Of a stretch of 53,805 nucleotides of DNA, positions 1-8,707 are shown in pieces. This DNA comes from UKL13-2 sp038236905 (lineage in GTDB: Bacteria > Pseudomonadota > Gammaproteobacteria > Burkholderiales > Usitatibacteraceae): positions 1 to 53,805 of the forward strand of contig JBBRZG010000006.1 of the NCBI GenBank assembly GCA_038236905.1, given 5' to 3'. A program made the position numbers and the translations under genes. Numbering within the stretch: the stretch's first letter is position 1; every line of letters starts with the position of its first letter. The notes under the pieces are model-generated. The model ran no database searches, was not told where the DNA came from, and was given only the letters and a program-made list of their open reading frames with translations.

Positions 1-1
1 C

Positions 2-1126
2 GAAGAGGATGAGTACGAAGCGGACGCGGATAACGGTGAGGATGATTCTGCCGAGCCACCGCCCGACCAGCCGCCGCCGGAGAATGCTCCCGCGCCAGGA
101 GATAAGCCTGAAGACAACCCGGAAGCTGAACTGCCGCAAAACGAGAATCAGAATGACCCCAATTGCGAGCCAGAAGATGCGAAACAAGATGAAGCACTTG
201 GCGACAAAGTGCTGGAGGCCGCAAAGGCGGCAATCCCCGCTGATTTGTTGTCGCAACTATTGTTGAATGGGGCCGGCCCCGGCGGATCAAAAGGGGGCTC
301 GTCGGGCCGTATGGGAGCGACGCGGCAATCCGGCAAACGTGGTCGCCCGCTGGGTGCGCGTCGTGGCATGCCGCGCGCCGGGGCGAGACTAAATGTGATC
401 GAAACCCTGCGCGCCGCCGCACCGTGGCAGCGGCTGCGTGCGGCGGAAGCGCTGATGCAGTCCTTCTTACTTGGGTCCACGCTGCAGCCCACGTCTCTAC
501 CAACCCAGCAAAAAATTTATGTGCGGCAGGAAGATTTCCACGTCACACGCTTTAAAGAGCGTCGTGACACCACGGTGATTTTTGTGGTCGATGCATCGGG
601 TTCGGCCGCGCTGAATCGTTTGGCTGAAGCCAAGGGAGCGGTGGAATTACTGCTCGCTGATTGTTATGTGCGCCGCGATCAAGTTGCGCTGATTTCGTTT
701 CGTGGCAAGAAGGCCGATTTACTATTACCGCCGACGCGTTCGCTGGTGCGCGCCAAGCGTGGTCTGGGCGGGTTGCCCGGCGGCGGCGGCACACCGCTGG
801 CGGCGGCCATTGATGCGGCGGTGCAGTTGGCGGATTCGATTGCGCGCCGGGGGGACACGCCCAGTATTGTCTTTTTAACCGATGGTCGGACCAACATTGC
901 ACGCGATGGCTCGCCCGGCCGCGCGGCTGCCGAGGCCGACGCGCTGGTCTCCGCCCGCCAATTGCGTGCACAGCGATTCGCGGCGGTGTTTGTCGACACC
1001 TCCACGCAGCCCGCGCCGCAAGCCGCGCGCTTCGCCAAAGAGATGGGCGCGATTTACCAGCCGCTGCCGTATGCCAATGCGTCGACGATCTCGAATGTGA
1101 TCCGTGAAAAAGCGCTGGCGAAATAG
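2..1126 (+). CDS. bchD: Magnesium chelatase subunit D (C-terminal part, cut by window edge)
   Basis: This is the C-terminal part of BchD, the AAA+/VWA subunit that works with BchI and BchH to insert Mg2+ into protoporphyrin IX. The frame is open from base 2. The first 70 or so residues are the typical acidic, Pro/Glu/Asp-rich linker. A von Willebrand A domain follows, with the MIDAS motif DASGS (about base 592-606) and TDGRTN (about base 880). The AAA+-like N-terminal part and any bchI lie outside the window. The gene ends 15 bases before bchO, the usual I-D-O order. An ATG/GTG inside the frame is not the real start. Family assignment is firm; only the truncation limits it. Confidence 0.96.
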   Translation, partial: EEDEYEADADNGEDDSAEPPPDQPPPENAPAPGDKPEDNPEAELPQNENQNDPNCEPEDAKQDEALGDKVLEAAKAAIPADLLSQLLLNGAGPGGSKGGSSGRMGATRQSGKRGRPLGARRGMPRAGARLNVIETLRAAAPWQRLRAAEALMQSFLLGSTLQPTSLPTQQKIYVRQEDFHVTRFKERRDTTVIFVVDASGSAALNRLAEAKGAVELLLADCYVRRDQVALISFRGKKADLLLPPTRSLVRAKRGLGGLPGGGGTPLAAAIDAAVQLADSIARRGDTPSIVFLTDGRTNIARDGSPGRAAAEADALVSARQLRAQRFAAVFVDTSTQPAPQAARFAKEMGAIYQPLPYANASTISNVIREKALAK

Positions 1127-1141
1127 CGTGGGGCGGGTGAA

Positions 1142-2026
1142 GTGAATTGGGATAGCGACGGTAAACATTGGCCTAATCGCGATGCCAGCCGCTTTATTCT
1201 GGCTGGTGGGCTGAAATGGCATGTGCAACAAATGGGCGCGGGTCCGGCTATATTGCTGCTGCATGGCACCGGCGCTGCCACGCATTCCTGGCGGGATGTG
1301 CTGCCACGGCTGGCCGAAAAATTTACAGTTATTGCAGTCGACTTACCCGGCCATGGATTCAGTGAGGCGCTACCGACGGCGCAGATGTCGTTGCCGGGCA
1401 TGGCACGGGCGACAGGAGATTTATTGCGGGCACTAAAAATTGAGCCGACGCTGGTGGTCGGGCATTCAGCGGGTGCGGCGATTCTGGTGCGAATGTGTTT
1501 GGATGGGCAAATAAAGCCACATGCTTTGGTGGGTTTGAACGGCGCGCTATTGCCACTGCGCGGCATGGCGGGGGTCGTGTTCCCGCCAGCGGCCAAGCTG
1601 ATGGCGGCCACGTCGCTGGTGCCGCGTTTATTTTCGTGGCGCGCGCAAGATCCCGCTGCCATCGCGCGATTGATTTCGAGCACGGGTTCTAAACTGGATG
1701 TAGCCGGAGCGGAACTTTACGCACGTCTGATTCGCGACCCGGCGCATGTCGCCGCCACGCTCAATATGATGGCGCAGTGGGATTTGCTGCCGCTCGAACG
1801 AAACCTTCCGCAGTTGAAAACGTCTTTGATTTTAGTTGTAGGATTAAACGACTTAACGGTGCCTGCGGCTGAGGCGAATCGAGTCAAGAAAATTGTGCCA
1901 GAAGCGAAAATTATTACATTGGCAGGCTTGGGGCATTTGGCGCATGAGGAACAGCCCGACGAGATTGCCGGGCTCATCAGCCACATTTTTGTAGACCATG
2001 CGCCCTCTGTTAGTATCAAAAAATAA
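1142..2026 (+). CDS. bchO: Alpha/beta-hydrolase, magnesium chelatase accessory protein BchO
   Basis: A 294-residue alpha/beta-hydrolase-fold protein. The oxyanion segment LLHGTG, the nucleophile elbow GHSAG and a late His in GLGHLAHEE are visible. In photosynthesis clusters such a protein directly after bchD is called BchO; its exact biochemical role in Mg insertion is not established. The start is GTG at 1142, 15 bases after bchD, preceded by a G-rich GGGCGGGTGA that can serve as ribosome binding site. Neighbours bchD and crtI are on the same strand with little spacing, so one transcript is likely. Confidence 0.92.
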   Translation: MNWDSDGKHWPNRDASRFILAGGLKWHVQQMGAGPAILLLHGTGAATHSWRDVLPRLAEKFTVIAVDLPGHGFSEALPTAQMSLPGMARATGDLLRALKIEPTLVVGHSAGAAILVRMCLDGQIKPHALVGLNGALLPLRGMAGVVFPPAAKLMAATSLVPRLFSWRAQDPAAIARLISSTGSKLDVAGAELYARLIRDPAHVAATLNMMAQWDLLPLERNLPQLKTSLILVVGLNDLTVPAAEANRVKKIVPEAKIITLAGLGHLAHEEQPDEIAGLISHIFVDHAPSVSIKK

Positions 2027-2072
2027 ATTCTATTTCTGGCTTATCCACTGGTTTATATCTTTGGCAAAAATA

Positions 2073-3608
2073 ATGGCGTCGACTCCCAATCAATTGATCA
2101 ATTCTTCCTCACTGGTGGCCAAGAAACAAGCGCACGCAGTGGTCATCGGCTCCGGCTTCGGTGGCCTGGCGGCGGCAGTGCGCTTGGGTGCGCGCGGCTA
2201 TCGTGTTACGGTGCTCGAAAAGCTCGACATGCCGGGCGGCAGGGCCTATGTGTACAAGCAGGATGGTTTTACATTTGATGGCGGGCCGACCGTTATTACC
2301 GCGCCATTTTTGTTTGAAGATTTGTGGAAGCTATGCGGTAAAAAATTGAGCGATGACGTTGAGTTGCGTCCGATCACGCCGTTTTACCGGATTCGATTTG
2401 ACGATGGACGATCATTTGATTACACGGGCGATGCAGCCGCCATGCGTGCTGAAGTGGCCAAATTTTCGCCTGACGATGTGGCCGGTTACGAAGCCTTCAT
2501 GCGCGCGAGTGAGGCAACCTATCGCGTCGGTTTTGAGGAACTGGCCCATGTCCCGTTTAATTCGTTTATGGACATGGTAAAAATCCTGCCGGATATTTTG
2601 CGATTGCAGGGCCATCGCACTGTTTATGGCCTCGTATCTAAATATGTAAAGAATCCGTATGTTCGTACCGTGCTCAGTTTTCATCCGCTGCTGGTGGGCG
2701 GAAACCCGTTCACCACCACCGCGATTTACGGCATGATTGCGCATCTTGAGCGTGAGGGCGGGGTTCATTTTGCGATGGGCGGCACCGGCAGTCTGGTGCG
2801 TGGCATGGTTGGTTTGATCGAGGGCCAAGGCAATACCGTGCGCTGTAATGTTGAAGTCGCCGCAATCACCCTTAACGGTAAAACCGCGACGGGCGTCCGA
2901 CTCAAAAGCGGCGAAGAAATTCCCGCCGATATTGTGGTGTCAAACGCGGATTCCGCATGGACCTATCGCAACCTGCTTCCGCCTGAAGTGCGCAAACGCT
3001 GGACTAATAAAAAGATTGAAAAGTCCCGCTATTCGATGAGTCTGGTGGTCTGGTATTTCGGCACCAAGCGGCAATATCCCGAAGTCGCGCACCACTCGAT
3101 TTTGCTAGGGCCGCGATACAAAGAATTGCTTAACGATATTTTCGAGAATAAAGTTTTGGCGGACGATTTCAGCATGTATTTGCATCGCCCCACAGCAACC
3201 GATACATCATTAGCGCCACCGGGCTGCGACGCGTTTTATGTACTGTCACCCGTACCGCATTTGGGCAGTGGCATTGACTGGAAAGAAAAGGCCGAGCCAT
3301 ATCGTCAGGCGCTTATGAAAAGTTTGAGTGAGACCGTGTTGCCGGGCCTGGAAAATGAAGTGGTCAGCTCGCACTTGCTGACCCCGCAGGATTTCCAAGA
3401 TCGTTTGAACTCCTTTAACGGCGCGGCATTTGGGCTGGAGCCGGTGTTGCTGCAAAGCGCGTGGTTCCGACCGCACAATCGCAGTGAGGACGTTGAGCAT
3501 CTCTATCTGGTCGGTGCAGGAACCCACCCGGGCGCGGGCTTGCCCGGCGTACTCTCCACCGCACGTGTGCTCGATTCCATCGTGCCCGATGCGAGTGTTT
3601 TTCAGTAG
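2073..3608 (+). CDS. crtI: Phytoene desaturase CrtI
   Basis: A 511-residue FAD-dependent carotenoid desaturase that introduces the double bonds converting phytoene to neurosporene and/or lycopene. The N-terminal dinucleotide-binding fold shows VVIGSGFGGLAAA followed by VLEKLDMPGGRA, and the C-terminal FAD motif is LVGAGTHPGAGLPGV; both are diagnostic of the CrtI/CrtD family. It groups with CrtI rather than CrtD by motifs such as DGFTFDGGPTVIT and by its place after bchO. The frame is open back to 1998, but ATG 2073 gives the usual family length and does not overlap bchO. The number of desaturation steps (3 or 4) cannot be read from sequence. Confidence 0.93.
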   Translation: MASTPNQLINSSSLVAKKQAHAVVIGSGFGGLAAAVRLGARGYRVTVLEKLDMPGGRAYVYKQDGFTFDGGPTVITAPFLFEDLWKLCGKKLSDDVELRPITPFYRIRFDDGRSFDYTGDAAAMRAEVAKFSPDDVAGYEAFMRASEATYRVGFEELAHVPFNSFMDMVKILPDILRLQGHRTVYGLVSKYVKNPYVRTVLSFHPLLVGGNPFTTTAIYGMIAHLEREGGVHFAMGGTGSLVRGMVGLIEGQGNTVRCNVEVAAITLNGKTATGVRLKSGEEIPADIVVSNADSAWTYRNLLPPEVRKRWTNKKIEKSRYSMSLVVWYFGTKRQYPEVAHHSILLGPRYKELLNDIFENKVLADDFSMYLHRPTATDTSLAPPGCDAFYVLSPVPHLGSGIDWKEKAEPYRQALMKSLSETVLPGLENEVVSSHLLTPQDFQDRLNSFNGAAFGLEPVLLQSAWFRPHNRSEDVEHLYLVGAGTHPGAGLPGVLSTARVLDSIVPDASVFQ

Positions 3609-3626
3609 AAACTTTTGGGAGAAATC

Positions 3627-3806
3627 ATGCAAGCAAACGCCGGCATTATTCTGGAAGGGGTGCTGATTTTTGGTGGCGTGCTGATATTCGGTTTGTGGCA
3701 GATTTACGCCGCCAAGCGCGACACCAAGAAGGCGCAGGCTTTGGAAGCGGCCTTGGAAGCCGCAAGGAAAGTTACCGCGGGCGCATCGGAACAAGAACCA
3801 AAATAG
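3627..3806 (+). CDS. Small single-span membrane protein after crtI
   Basis: A 59-residue ORF 18 bases after crtI with a good ribosome binding site (GGAGA, 3618-3622) before ATG 3627. Residues about 7-28 are a hydrophobic helix (ILEGVLIFGGVLIFGLWQIY), followed by a basic stretch AAKRDTKK and an Ala/Glu-rich helical tail. The layout (one span, charged cytoplasmic tail) resembles CcoQ-like or small assembly proteins, but I recognise no family. Tight coupling to crtI suggests co-expression with the pigment genes; function unknown. Confidence 0.7.
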   Translation: MQANAGIILEGVLIFGGVLIFGLWQIYAAKRDTKKAQALEAALEAARKVTAGASEQEPK

Positions 3807-3852
3807 CGTCGTATGGAGTGGGTCAAATTCGATCGGCGTGCGGCTGCGTTGC

Positions 3853-5106
3853 TCAATCGTCAATAGCCTGCATCGCAGTATTGTGGAACCCAGATTGCAG
3901 CTCAAGATTGGTCGGCGAAAACGCCAGTTGTGTGAACAGCATCACGATGAGTTTTTCATGCGGATCAATGCGGAAATAGGTGTTGTAACCGCCGCTCCAG
4001 CCGAAGCTGCCGGGCGAGCCGAGAACCCCTGAATCACCATCGGTTTTGCGTACGCCAACCCCCAAGCCGAAATATTGTCCCGGCGTAAACGGCAGCAGAA
4101 TTTTGTCGACGTGGCGTTCGGTCATCAGTTCAACGGACTTTCGGCTGAGCAGGCGCTGCCCATCCAACTCACCACCGTTCAGTAACATCTGGCAAAAGCG
4201 CAGATAGTCCGCCGCGGTTGACCACAAATTTCCGCCCGCGGAGAAGAATCGCGGGGATAAAGGATCCGGCGGTAATTTCACCAATATCTTTTCGGCCGAT
4301 AGCGAGTATGCGGGTGCGACGCGCTGTTGTTTTTCTAGCGGCACCACGAATGAGGTGTCAATCATGCGCAGTGGTTTGAATATTCGATCCTGCAAGGCTT
4401 TGTCGAGCGTTTGCCCCGTTATCACCTCAATCAAACGACCCAACACGACGGTGGACGGGCCATATTTGAACGTGGCGCCGGGTTGTGCTTCCAGCGGCGA
4501 CGCCGCCAGATTTTCGGTGTATTCCTCAAGCGTGAAGTCGCCATTTTTTGGCAGCGATTGGGCTGCCTTGCGGCGCAATATTTCGGCCGGTGAGTTGCTT
4601 GGTGGCAGGCCCGTGAATCCGGCGCGATGGGTGAGCAGATCGTGGATGGTGATATTGCGCTCGGCGGGCACCAAGACATAGCCGTCCGGCGCATCTGACT
4701 TCACCACCGCGACTTTCATATTGCCGAATTCGGGCAAAAATTTCGCGACCGGGTCACTCAATAAAAATCGTCCCTCTTCCAGAAGCATCAGCACCATGAC
4801 GCTCGCAATGGGTTTGGTCATGGACTGGATCTGAAAAATGTCATCAGTGCGCATCGGGCGCTTGTTCTCAATATCGGCGAATCCGTGCGCTTTCAACGAT
4901 ACCAGTTGACCGCGTCGTGCCACCAGCGTCACAGCGCCTGCCAGTTTGCCCTCGGCCTGTAACCGTCCCATAAATGCATCCACGCGCTTGAGGCGGACGG
5001 AGGATATGCCGACAAGCTCGGGTTTTGTAGGGACGGGTTGCGCTGTTGCTGGTGAGGCAATCGTTGAGGCTATCGCCAGCAACGACAGGATGATGAAAGA
5101 TTTCAT
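3853..5106 (-). CDS. Secreted serine hydrolase, beta-lactamase/esterase (class C-like) family
   Basis: A 417-residue protein with an N-terminal signal peptide (MKSFIILSLLAIASTIASPATA) and the catalytic S-x-x-K motif as SMTK in IQSMTKPIAS. A conserved Tyr region (FKYGPSTVVLGRLIE) follows, and near the C-terminus a Gly-rich WSGGYNTYF block stands where the KTG-like motif lies. These features place it with the penicillin-binding-protein-like esterases/beta-lactamases (COG1680 type). Substrate unknown. It is transcribed against crtI and has no visible link to photosynthesis. Confidence 0.85.
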   Translation of the reverse strand: MKSFIILSLLAIASTIASPATAQPVPTKPELVGISSVRLKRVDAFMGRLQAEGKLAGAVTLVARRGQLVSLKAHGFADIENKRPMRTDDIFQIQSMTKPIASVMVLMLLEEGRFLLSDPVAKFLPEFGNMKVAVVKSDAPDGYVLVPAERNITIHDLLTHRAGFTGLPPSNSPAEILRRKAAQSLPKNGDFTLEEYTENLAASPLEAQPGATFKYGPSTVVLGRLIEVITGQTLDKALQDRIFKPLRMIDTSFVVPLEKQQRVAPAYSLSAEKILVKLPPDPLSPRFFSAGGNLWSTAADYLRFCQMLLNGGELDGQRLLSRKSVELMTERHVDKILLPFTPGQYFGLGVGVRKTDGDSGVLGSPGSFGWSGGYNTYFRIDPHEKLIVMLFTQLAFSPTNLELQSGFHNTAMQAIDD

Positions 5107-5403
5107 TGTTATCCTTTGTTAAGGGGAATGAGCGGCAAACACTAATGCGAAATTTACTCCACTCTTGCACTAATGATTATTTCTGCGGATGAAGTTTGGT
5201 TATCTCTTCATTTGCTGACCTTCAACACCCGATTTTAATCAAGCTGCCGCTCTACAAATGAAAGCCTAGCTGTGGCGGATGCCTTGAGACATTTATGGCT
5301 TGGAATACCCGCGGAATGGCGCTCTTACGATTTCACGTTATTTACGGCGACGCGATGAGCGTGGATCCTTAGCCAAATCCAAGATCCACGCATCACCGTG
5401 TGG
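5107..5403. other. Intergenic region with a 9-bp hairpin
   Basis: No gene is seen in these 297 bases between two minus-strand genes. They should hold the promoter of the serine hydrolase. An inverted repeat GCGTGGATC (5359-5367) / GATCCACGC (5383-5391) with a 15-base loop lies just downstream of the secreted-protein gene that ends at 5404. It could act as an mRNA 3' end structure, though no T-run follows on the minus strand. Confidence 0.5.
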
Positions 5404-5916
5404 TTACTCAAATCGTGTTGCGGTGGACGTTGAGCAGCCGGCAGCAATCAAATTCCCGTTCGGAGCGTACAACTCTACCGTGCCGGTCGATTCGCCCTCA
5501 TTCCCGCGATTAGTCAAGTTTATGATCTGACTGATCACGGTGGTGCCCGTAAAATTGCCGCTCAAATCAAACCGGAGAGATTTGAATTTGATGTGATAAG
5601 TGTTGTCTCGGATGTGGTTCCACACACCTTGCCCGGGTGATTTCGCCGCCTGCGGTATGCCTGAAGTCGATTCGAGCACGGTGCCGCCAATGCTGTAAGT
5701 CAGGATCGACGGAAACGTCTTTAGTGCCGCCGTGGTCTGGCAGTCGCGGGTGGTCACTTGCACGTCCCACGTGCCGATCAGCCGTGAATGCCGGTTGAAA
5801 CTTTTTTCGTCGTCATTGGCAGCTGCGGTCATGGGTGCAAGCACCGCGAGCATGCAGGTCGCGGTGCAGGTTGCTATGACGCCGCCGCCGATTGTTTTCA
5901 CCAGATTAGTTTTCAT
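5404..5916 (-). CDS. Hypothetical secreted protein
   Basis: A 170-residue protein with a Sec-type signal sequence of about 33 residues, ending near MTAAANDD. The mature part begins with RLIGTWDVQVTTRDC and is rich in alternating hydrophobic and polar residues (TYSIGGTVLESTSG, FTGTTVISQIINL), consistent with a small lipocalin-like beta barrel. I do not recognise a named family. Two Cys in the mature chain (in TTRDC and AAGCST) could pair. It lies divergent from the winged-helix regulator at 6057, so the 140-base gap probably holds both promoters. Confidence 0.65.
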   Translation of the reverse strand: MKTNLVKTIGGGVIATCTATCMLAVLAPMTAAANDDEKSFNRHSRLIGTWDVQVTTRDCQTTAALKTFPSILTYSIGGTVLESTSGIPQAAKSPGQGVWNHIRDNTYHIKFKSLRFDLSGNFTGTTVISQIINLTNRGNEGESTGTVELYAPNGNLIAAGCSTSTATRFE

Positions 5917-6056
5917 TTTGCTATCCTCGTTTTCATTAGGTTTCAGGGTTTCGAGCTTCGATTGGGTTGAAGTTTTTGATCCCGTTCGAAGCGTGCATAC
6001 TCGCCGATAGCCAAGCGCGAAGTCATTAAAACGCGCCTGAGAATTTATGAAAAGTT

Positions 6057-6776
6057 ATGAGCACTGACATGAAGGAGTCTCAAATCCGTATTCTTGCGTT
6101 CGGCGACTTCTATGTTGATGCGGCGAAACGCCTGCTGCTGACTAGTGACGGCGAGAACATGCCGCTTATGCCCAAGGCGTTTGATACCTTGCTATATCTT
6201 GTGGAGCGCAGCGGCAAAATCGTTGGAAAAGATGAGCTCATGTCCGCAATTTGGGCGGGCCGGATTGTTGAAGAAAACAATCTCACTCAAAACATCTCGA
6301 CATTACGCCGCGTGCTGGGTGAGAAACATGGCGAGAATCGGTTTATTGCCACGGTACCGGGTCAGGGCTACAAGTTTGTCGCAGAAGTTTGCGCTCATGA
6401 ATCGGTGGAAAAGCTGGAGGCGCTCGCCGCTGTCCCATCGCAGGAATCTATCATTCAGGCTTCACCGCTGCAATCGCCATCTCAATTACCGTTGCCGCCG
6501 CCGCCATTTTCGATCAACGAGAACCGCCGACATGAAGCGGCGAACGCGAAGAGCCCAGGCCGGCTCTGGCTGGTCGCGCTGGCGATGATTTGTATCGCTG
6601 GAGTGGGTGCGGCGACAGTTTACTTTTGGCGCGGAAACGCAACATCGTTCAGCACTGCGACCGTCAAAACGGTGGCGGTACTGCCATTCAAACCGCTCTT
6701 GGGCGAGGTTCGCAACGAAGCGCTGGAAATGGGGATCACCGACACGCTAATTAATAAAATCAGCAGCAGCGAATAA
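6057..6776 (+). CDS. Winged-helix (CadC-like) transmembrane regulator, N-terminal part of a split gene
   Basis: This 239-residue part contains an OmpR/PhoB-type winged-helix DNA-binding domain (residues about 10-110; LMPKAFDTLLYLVERSGKIV, RFIATVPGQGYKFVAEV), a Pro-rich linker and one transmembrane helix (about 170-191). It then enters the conserved segment VAVLPFKPL...GITDTLINKISSSE, where a TAA (6774-6776) ends the frame. The next codons in the same frame continue the family sequence as IIVRPFSSVRRY, so the stop interrupts one gene of about 659 codons. The N-terminal product could still bind DNA at the membrane but would lack the TPR sensor part. Confidence 0.8.
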   Translation: MSTDMKESQIRILAFGDFYVDAAKRLLLTSDGENMPLMPKAFDTLLYLVERSGKIVGKDELMSAIWAGRIVEENNLTQNISTLRRVLGEKHGENRFIATVPGQGYKFVAEVCAHESVEKLEALAAVPSQESIIQASPLQSPSQLPLPPPPFSINENRRHEAANAKSPGRLWLVALAMICIAGVGAATVYFWRGNATSFSTATVKTVAVLPFKPLLGEVRNEALEMGITDTLINKISSSE

Positions 6777-6782
6777 ATTATC

Positions 6783-8036
6783 GTGCGGCCATTCAGCTCG
6801 GTTAGGCGTTACAAATCGCTCGAACAAGACCCCATGCAGGCGGGACTGGAGCTCGGTGTGGATTCCGTCCTTGACGGCAGTATTCAAACGGTCGGCGAGA
6901 AGATCAGAATTTCGGCGCGGCTAATTCGGGCGCGCGATGGCATGCAGCTATGGAGCGGAAAATTTGACGAAAAATTTACCGACATTTTTTCCGTGCAGGA
7001 CTCGATCTCTGAGCGCGTGCTAGCGGCGCTGGATTTAAAGCTCAACAGTACCTTGCGTAAACGGGTGACGAAACGCTATACGGATAATGCCGAGGCGTAC
7101 CAGCTGTACATGAAAGGAAATTTTCACGCGTCAAAAATAATCTTGCCGGAAGCTAGAAAGGGCGTTGCGTATTACCAGCAGGCGATTGCGCTCGATCCAA
7201 ATTACGTGTTGCCGTATGTCGGGCTGGCGAGGGCATATACGACCTTTTCACTGACCGGCGAAGTGCCGGCAAATGATGCCATGCCGCTGGGAAAAACGGC
7301 CGCAATTCGGGCGCTTGAGCTGGATGATACGCTTGCAGAATCTCAGATCGCGATGGGGTTGATCGCGTTCTGGTACGACTGGAACTGGATAGAAGCCGAG
7401 AAGAGGTATCGTCGTGCGCTGGAGCTGGACCCGAATAATCCGCTCCCGTATTTTTACTTCGCTCACCTCAACTCTAATTTAGGTCGACACACAGAAGCGA
7501 TTGCAATGGGAAAGCGTGCGCGCGAGCTTGATCCGCTGTCGCTAATCACCAACTCGCTCGAGGGCCAATTTAATTTCTACGGCGGGCGCTACGATGAGGC
7601 CATTTTAAGATTGCAAAAGACGCTCGAATTGGAGCCCACGTTTTGGCATCCCCACCTGATTCTATCCATGATTTATACCGAGAAAGGGATGTTTGCGGAG
7701 GCGGTTGCCCAAGCCGATCAAGCGGACAAATTAGCCGCCGGGAATGTGCAGGCCATGTCAATGAAAGGCTACGCGCTGGCGAAATCCGGCAATCTCACCG
7801 AGGCGCGTATGGTGTTGGCTGAATTAAAGCAGACCTCACTGACCCGCTATGTTGCGCCCTACAACTTTGCGGTCATCTATAACGCATTGGGAGAAACCGA
7901 CGCCGTCTTCGACTATCTTGAAAAAGCGTACGCCGAGCGAAGCGTGCTGATGGTGTTTTTAAAAGTTGATCCGAAGTGGAGCAACTTGAAAAACGACAGG
8001 CGATATCAAGATTTATTAATCCGAACCGGTTTCTAA
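6783..8036 (+). CDS. TPR-repeat C-terminal part of the split CadC-like regulator
   Basis: This is the in-frame continuation of the gene that starts at 6057, separated only by TAA plus two codons. It begins inside a conserved segment (RPFSSVRRYK...LGVDSVLDGSIQ) that normally follows the transmembrane helix, and then carries tandem tetratricopeptide-type repeats (for example AYYQQAIALDPNYVLPYVGLA, YRRALELDPNNPLPYFYFAH, LQKTLELEPTFWHPHL). The GTG at 6783 has no good ribosome binding site and falls within a domain, so independent translation is doubtful. The pair is best read as a nonsense-mutated gene, or a sequencing error of one base. Confidence 0.75.
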   Translation: MRPFSSVRRYKSLEQDPMQAGLELGVDSVLDGSIQTVGEKIRISARLIRARDGMQLWSGKFDEKFTDIFSVQDSISERVLAALDLKLNSTLRKRVTKRYTDNAEAYQLYMKGNFHASKIILPEARKGVAYYQQAIALDPNYVLPYVGLARAYTTFSLTGEVPANDAMPLGKTAAIRALELDDTLAESQIAMGLIAFWYDWNWIEAEKRYRRALELDPNNPLPYFYFAHLNSNLGRHTEAIAMGKRARELDPLSLITNSLEGQFNFYGGRYDEAILRLQKTLELEPTFWHPHLILSMIYTEKGMFAEAVAQADQADKLAAGNVQAMSMKGYALAKSGNLTEARMVLAELKQTSLTRYVAPYNFAVIYNALGETDAVFDYLEKAYAERSVLMVFLKVDPKWSNLKNDRRYQDLLIRTGF

Positions 8037-8191
8037 CACCAAATACCCACGGCGGCCATTCACGCCGGCGACCCACGTTAACAGCGCGCCAACGCGTGAT
8101 TAATAGTGCTTTATGCGCATTGATTGTGTATGAGTCACGACTCGCGTACTGCGCAAGTCGTGTCTTGATCGCCTCTCGTAAGCGTACCCAA

Positions 8192-8707
8192 TCATTTCTC
8201 ATCAACTGGAAACCGGTAGTCGAAAATGACCGTGTAACGACGGCTAGCTTTGCCTGCTGGCAACGCCGAGTCGAATGCGGGATATTTCGCCCACCGTACG
8301 CTCGCCAGTGCGGCGGAATTCAGAATTTTTGATGGCGATGACTGAATAATTTCGGCTTGTTGTAAATCACCGCTTGGGTTTACTTCGAACGCCACGCCAA
8401 CTTTTCCTTCGAGACGTTGGTTGCGTGCTTCAGCTCTATTAGGGTAACGCGCGACTTTCTGTAGTTCGCGTCGCGCGGTGGCATCGTATTTTTCAAAGAA
8501 TTCAATGGTTGCCATTTTCTGCTCTGAATTCAGGTATTCGGCGGCTTCGGAAGGCGCGCTGGCTATCATGACAATTTCGGCGCCAGAAGCGAGGCCCGCG
8601 ACGGCATTGACCGTGACCAAACCGGTCATGCTTAACGCTTTACGCAGTGGCTTAATGAAAAATCTGATGAGCCTAGATGTGGCACCAACTCGGCGGGGCA
8701 TATTCAT
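8192..8707 (-). CDS. TonB C-terminal-domain protein
   Basis: A 171-residue protein with an N-terminal hydrophobic segment (about residues 24-50) and a TonB-type C-terminal domain (about 90-165). The pattern includes RYPNRAEARNQRLEGKVGVAFEV and AEIIQSSPSKILNSAALASVRWAKYPAF, the usual YP..A...G..G.V.V.F.V...G ... S....D.AA..A...... layout of energy transducers. It lacks the long Pro-rich spacer of classical TonB, so it may be a short TonB-like protein. The start is taken at ATG 8707. No partner ExbBD is in the window. Confidence 0.75.
   Translation of the reverse strand: MNMPRRVGATSRLIRFFIKPLRKALSMTGLVTVNAVAGLASGAEIVMIASAPSEAAEYLNSEQKMATIEFFEKYDATARRELQKVARYPNRAEARNQRLEGKVGVAFEVNPSGDLQQAEIIQSSPSKILNSAALASVRWAKYPAFDSALPAGKASRRYTVIFDYRFPVDEK

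Noticed and set aside
1998..2072. Upstream ATG for crtI
   Set aside because: It overlaps bchO by 29 bases and adds 25 residues (LVSKNKFYFWLIHWF...) before the normal CrtI N-terminus.
8110..8180. Short inverted repeat CACGACT/AGTCGTG after the split regulator
   Set aside because: Only seven base pairs and no T-run, so not supported as a terminator.
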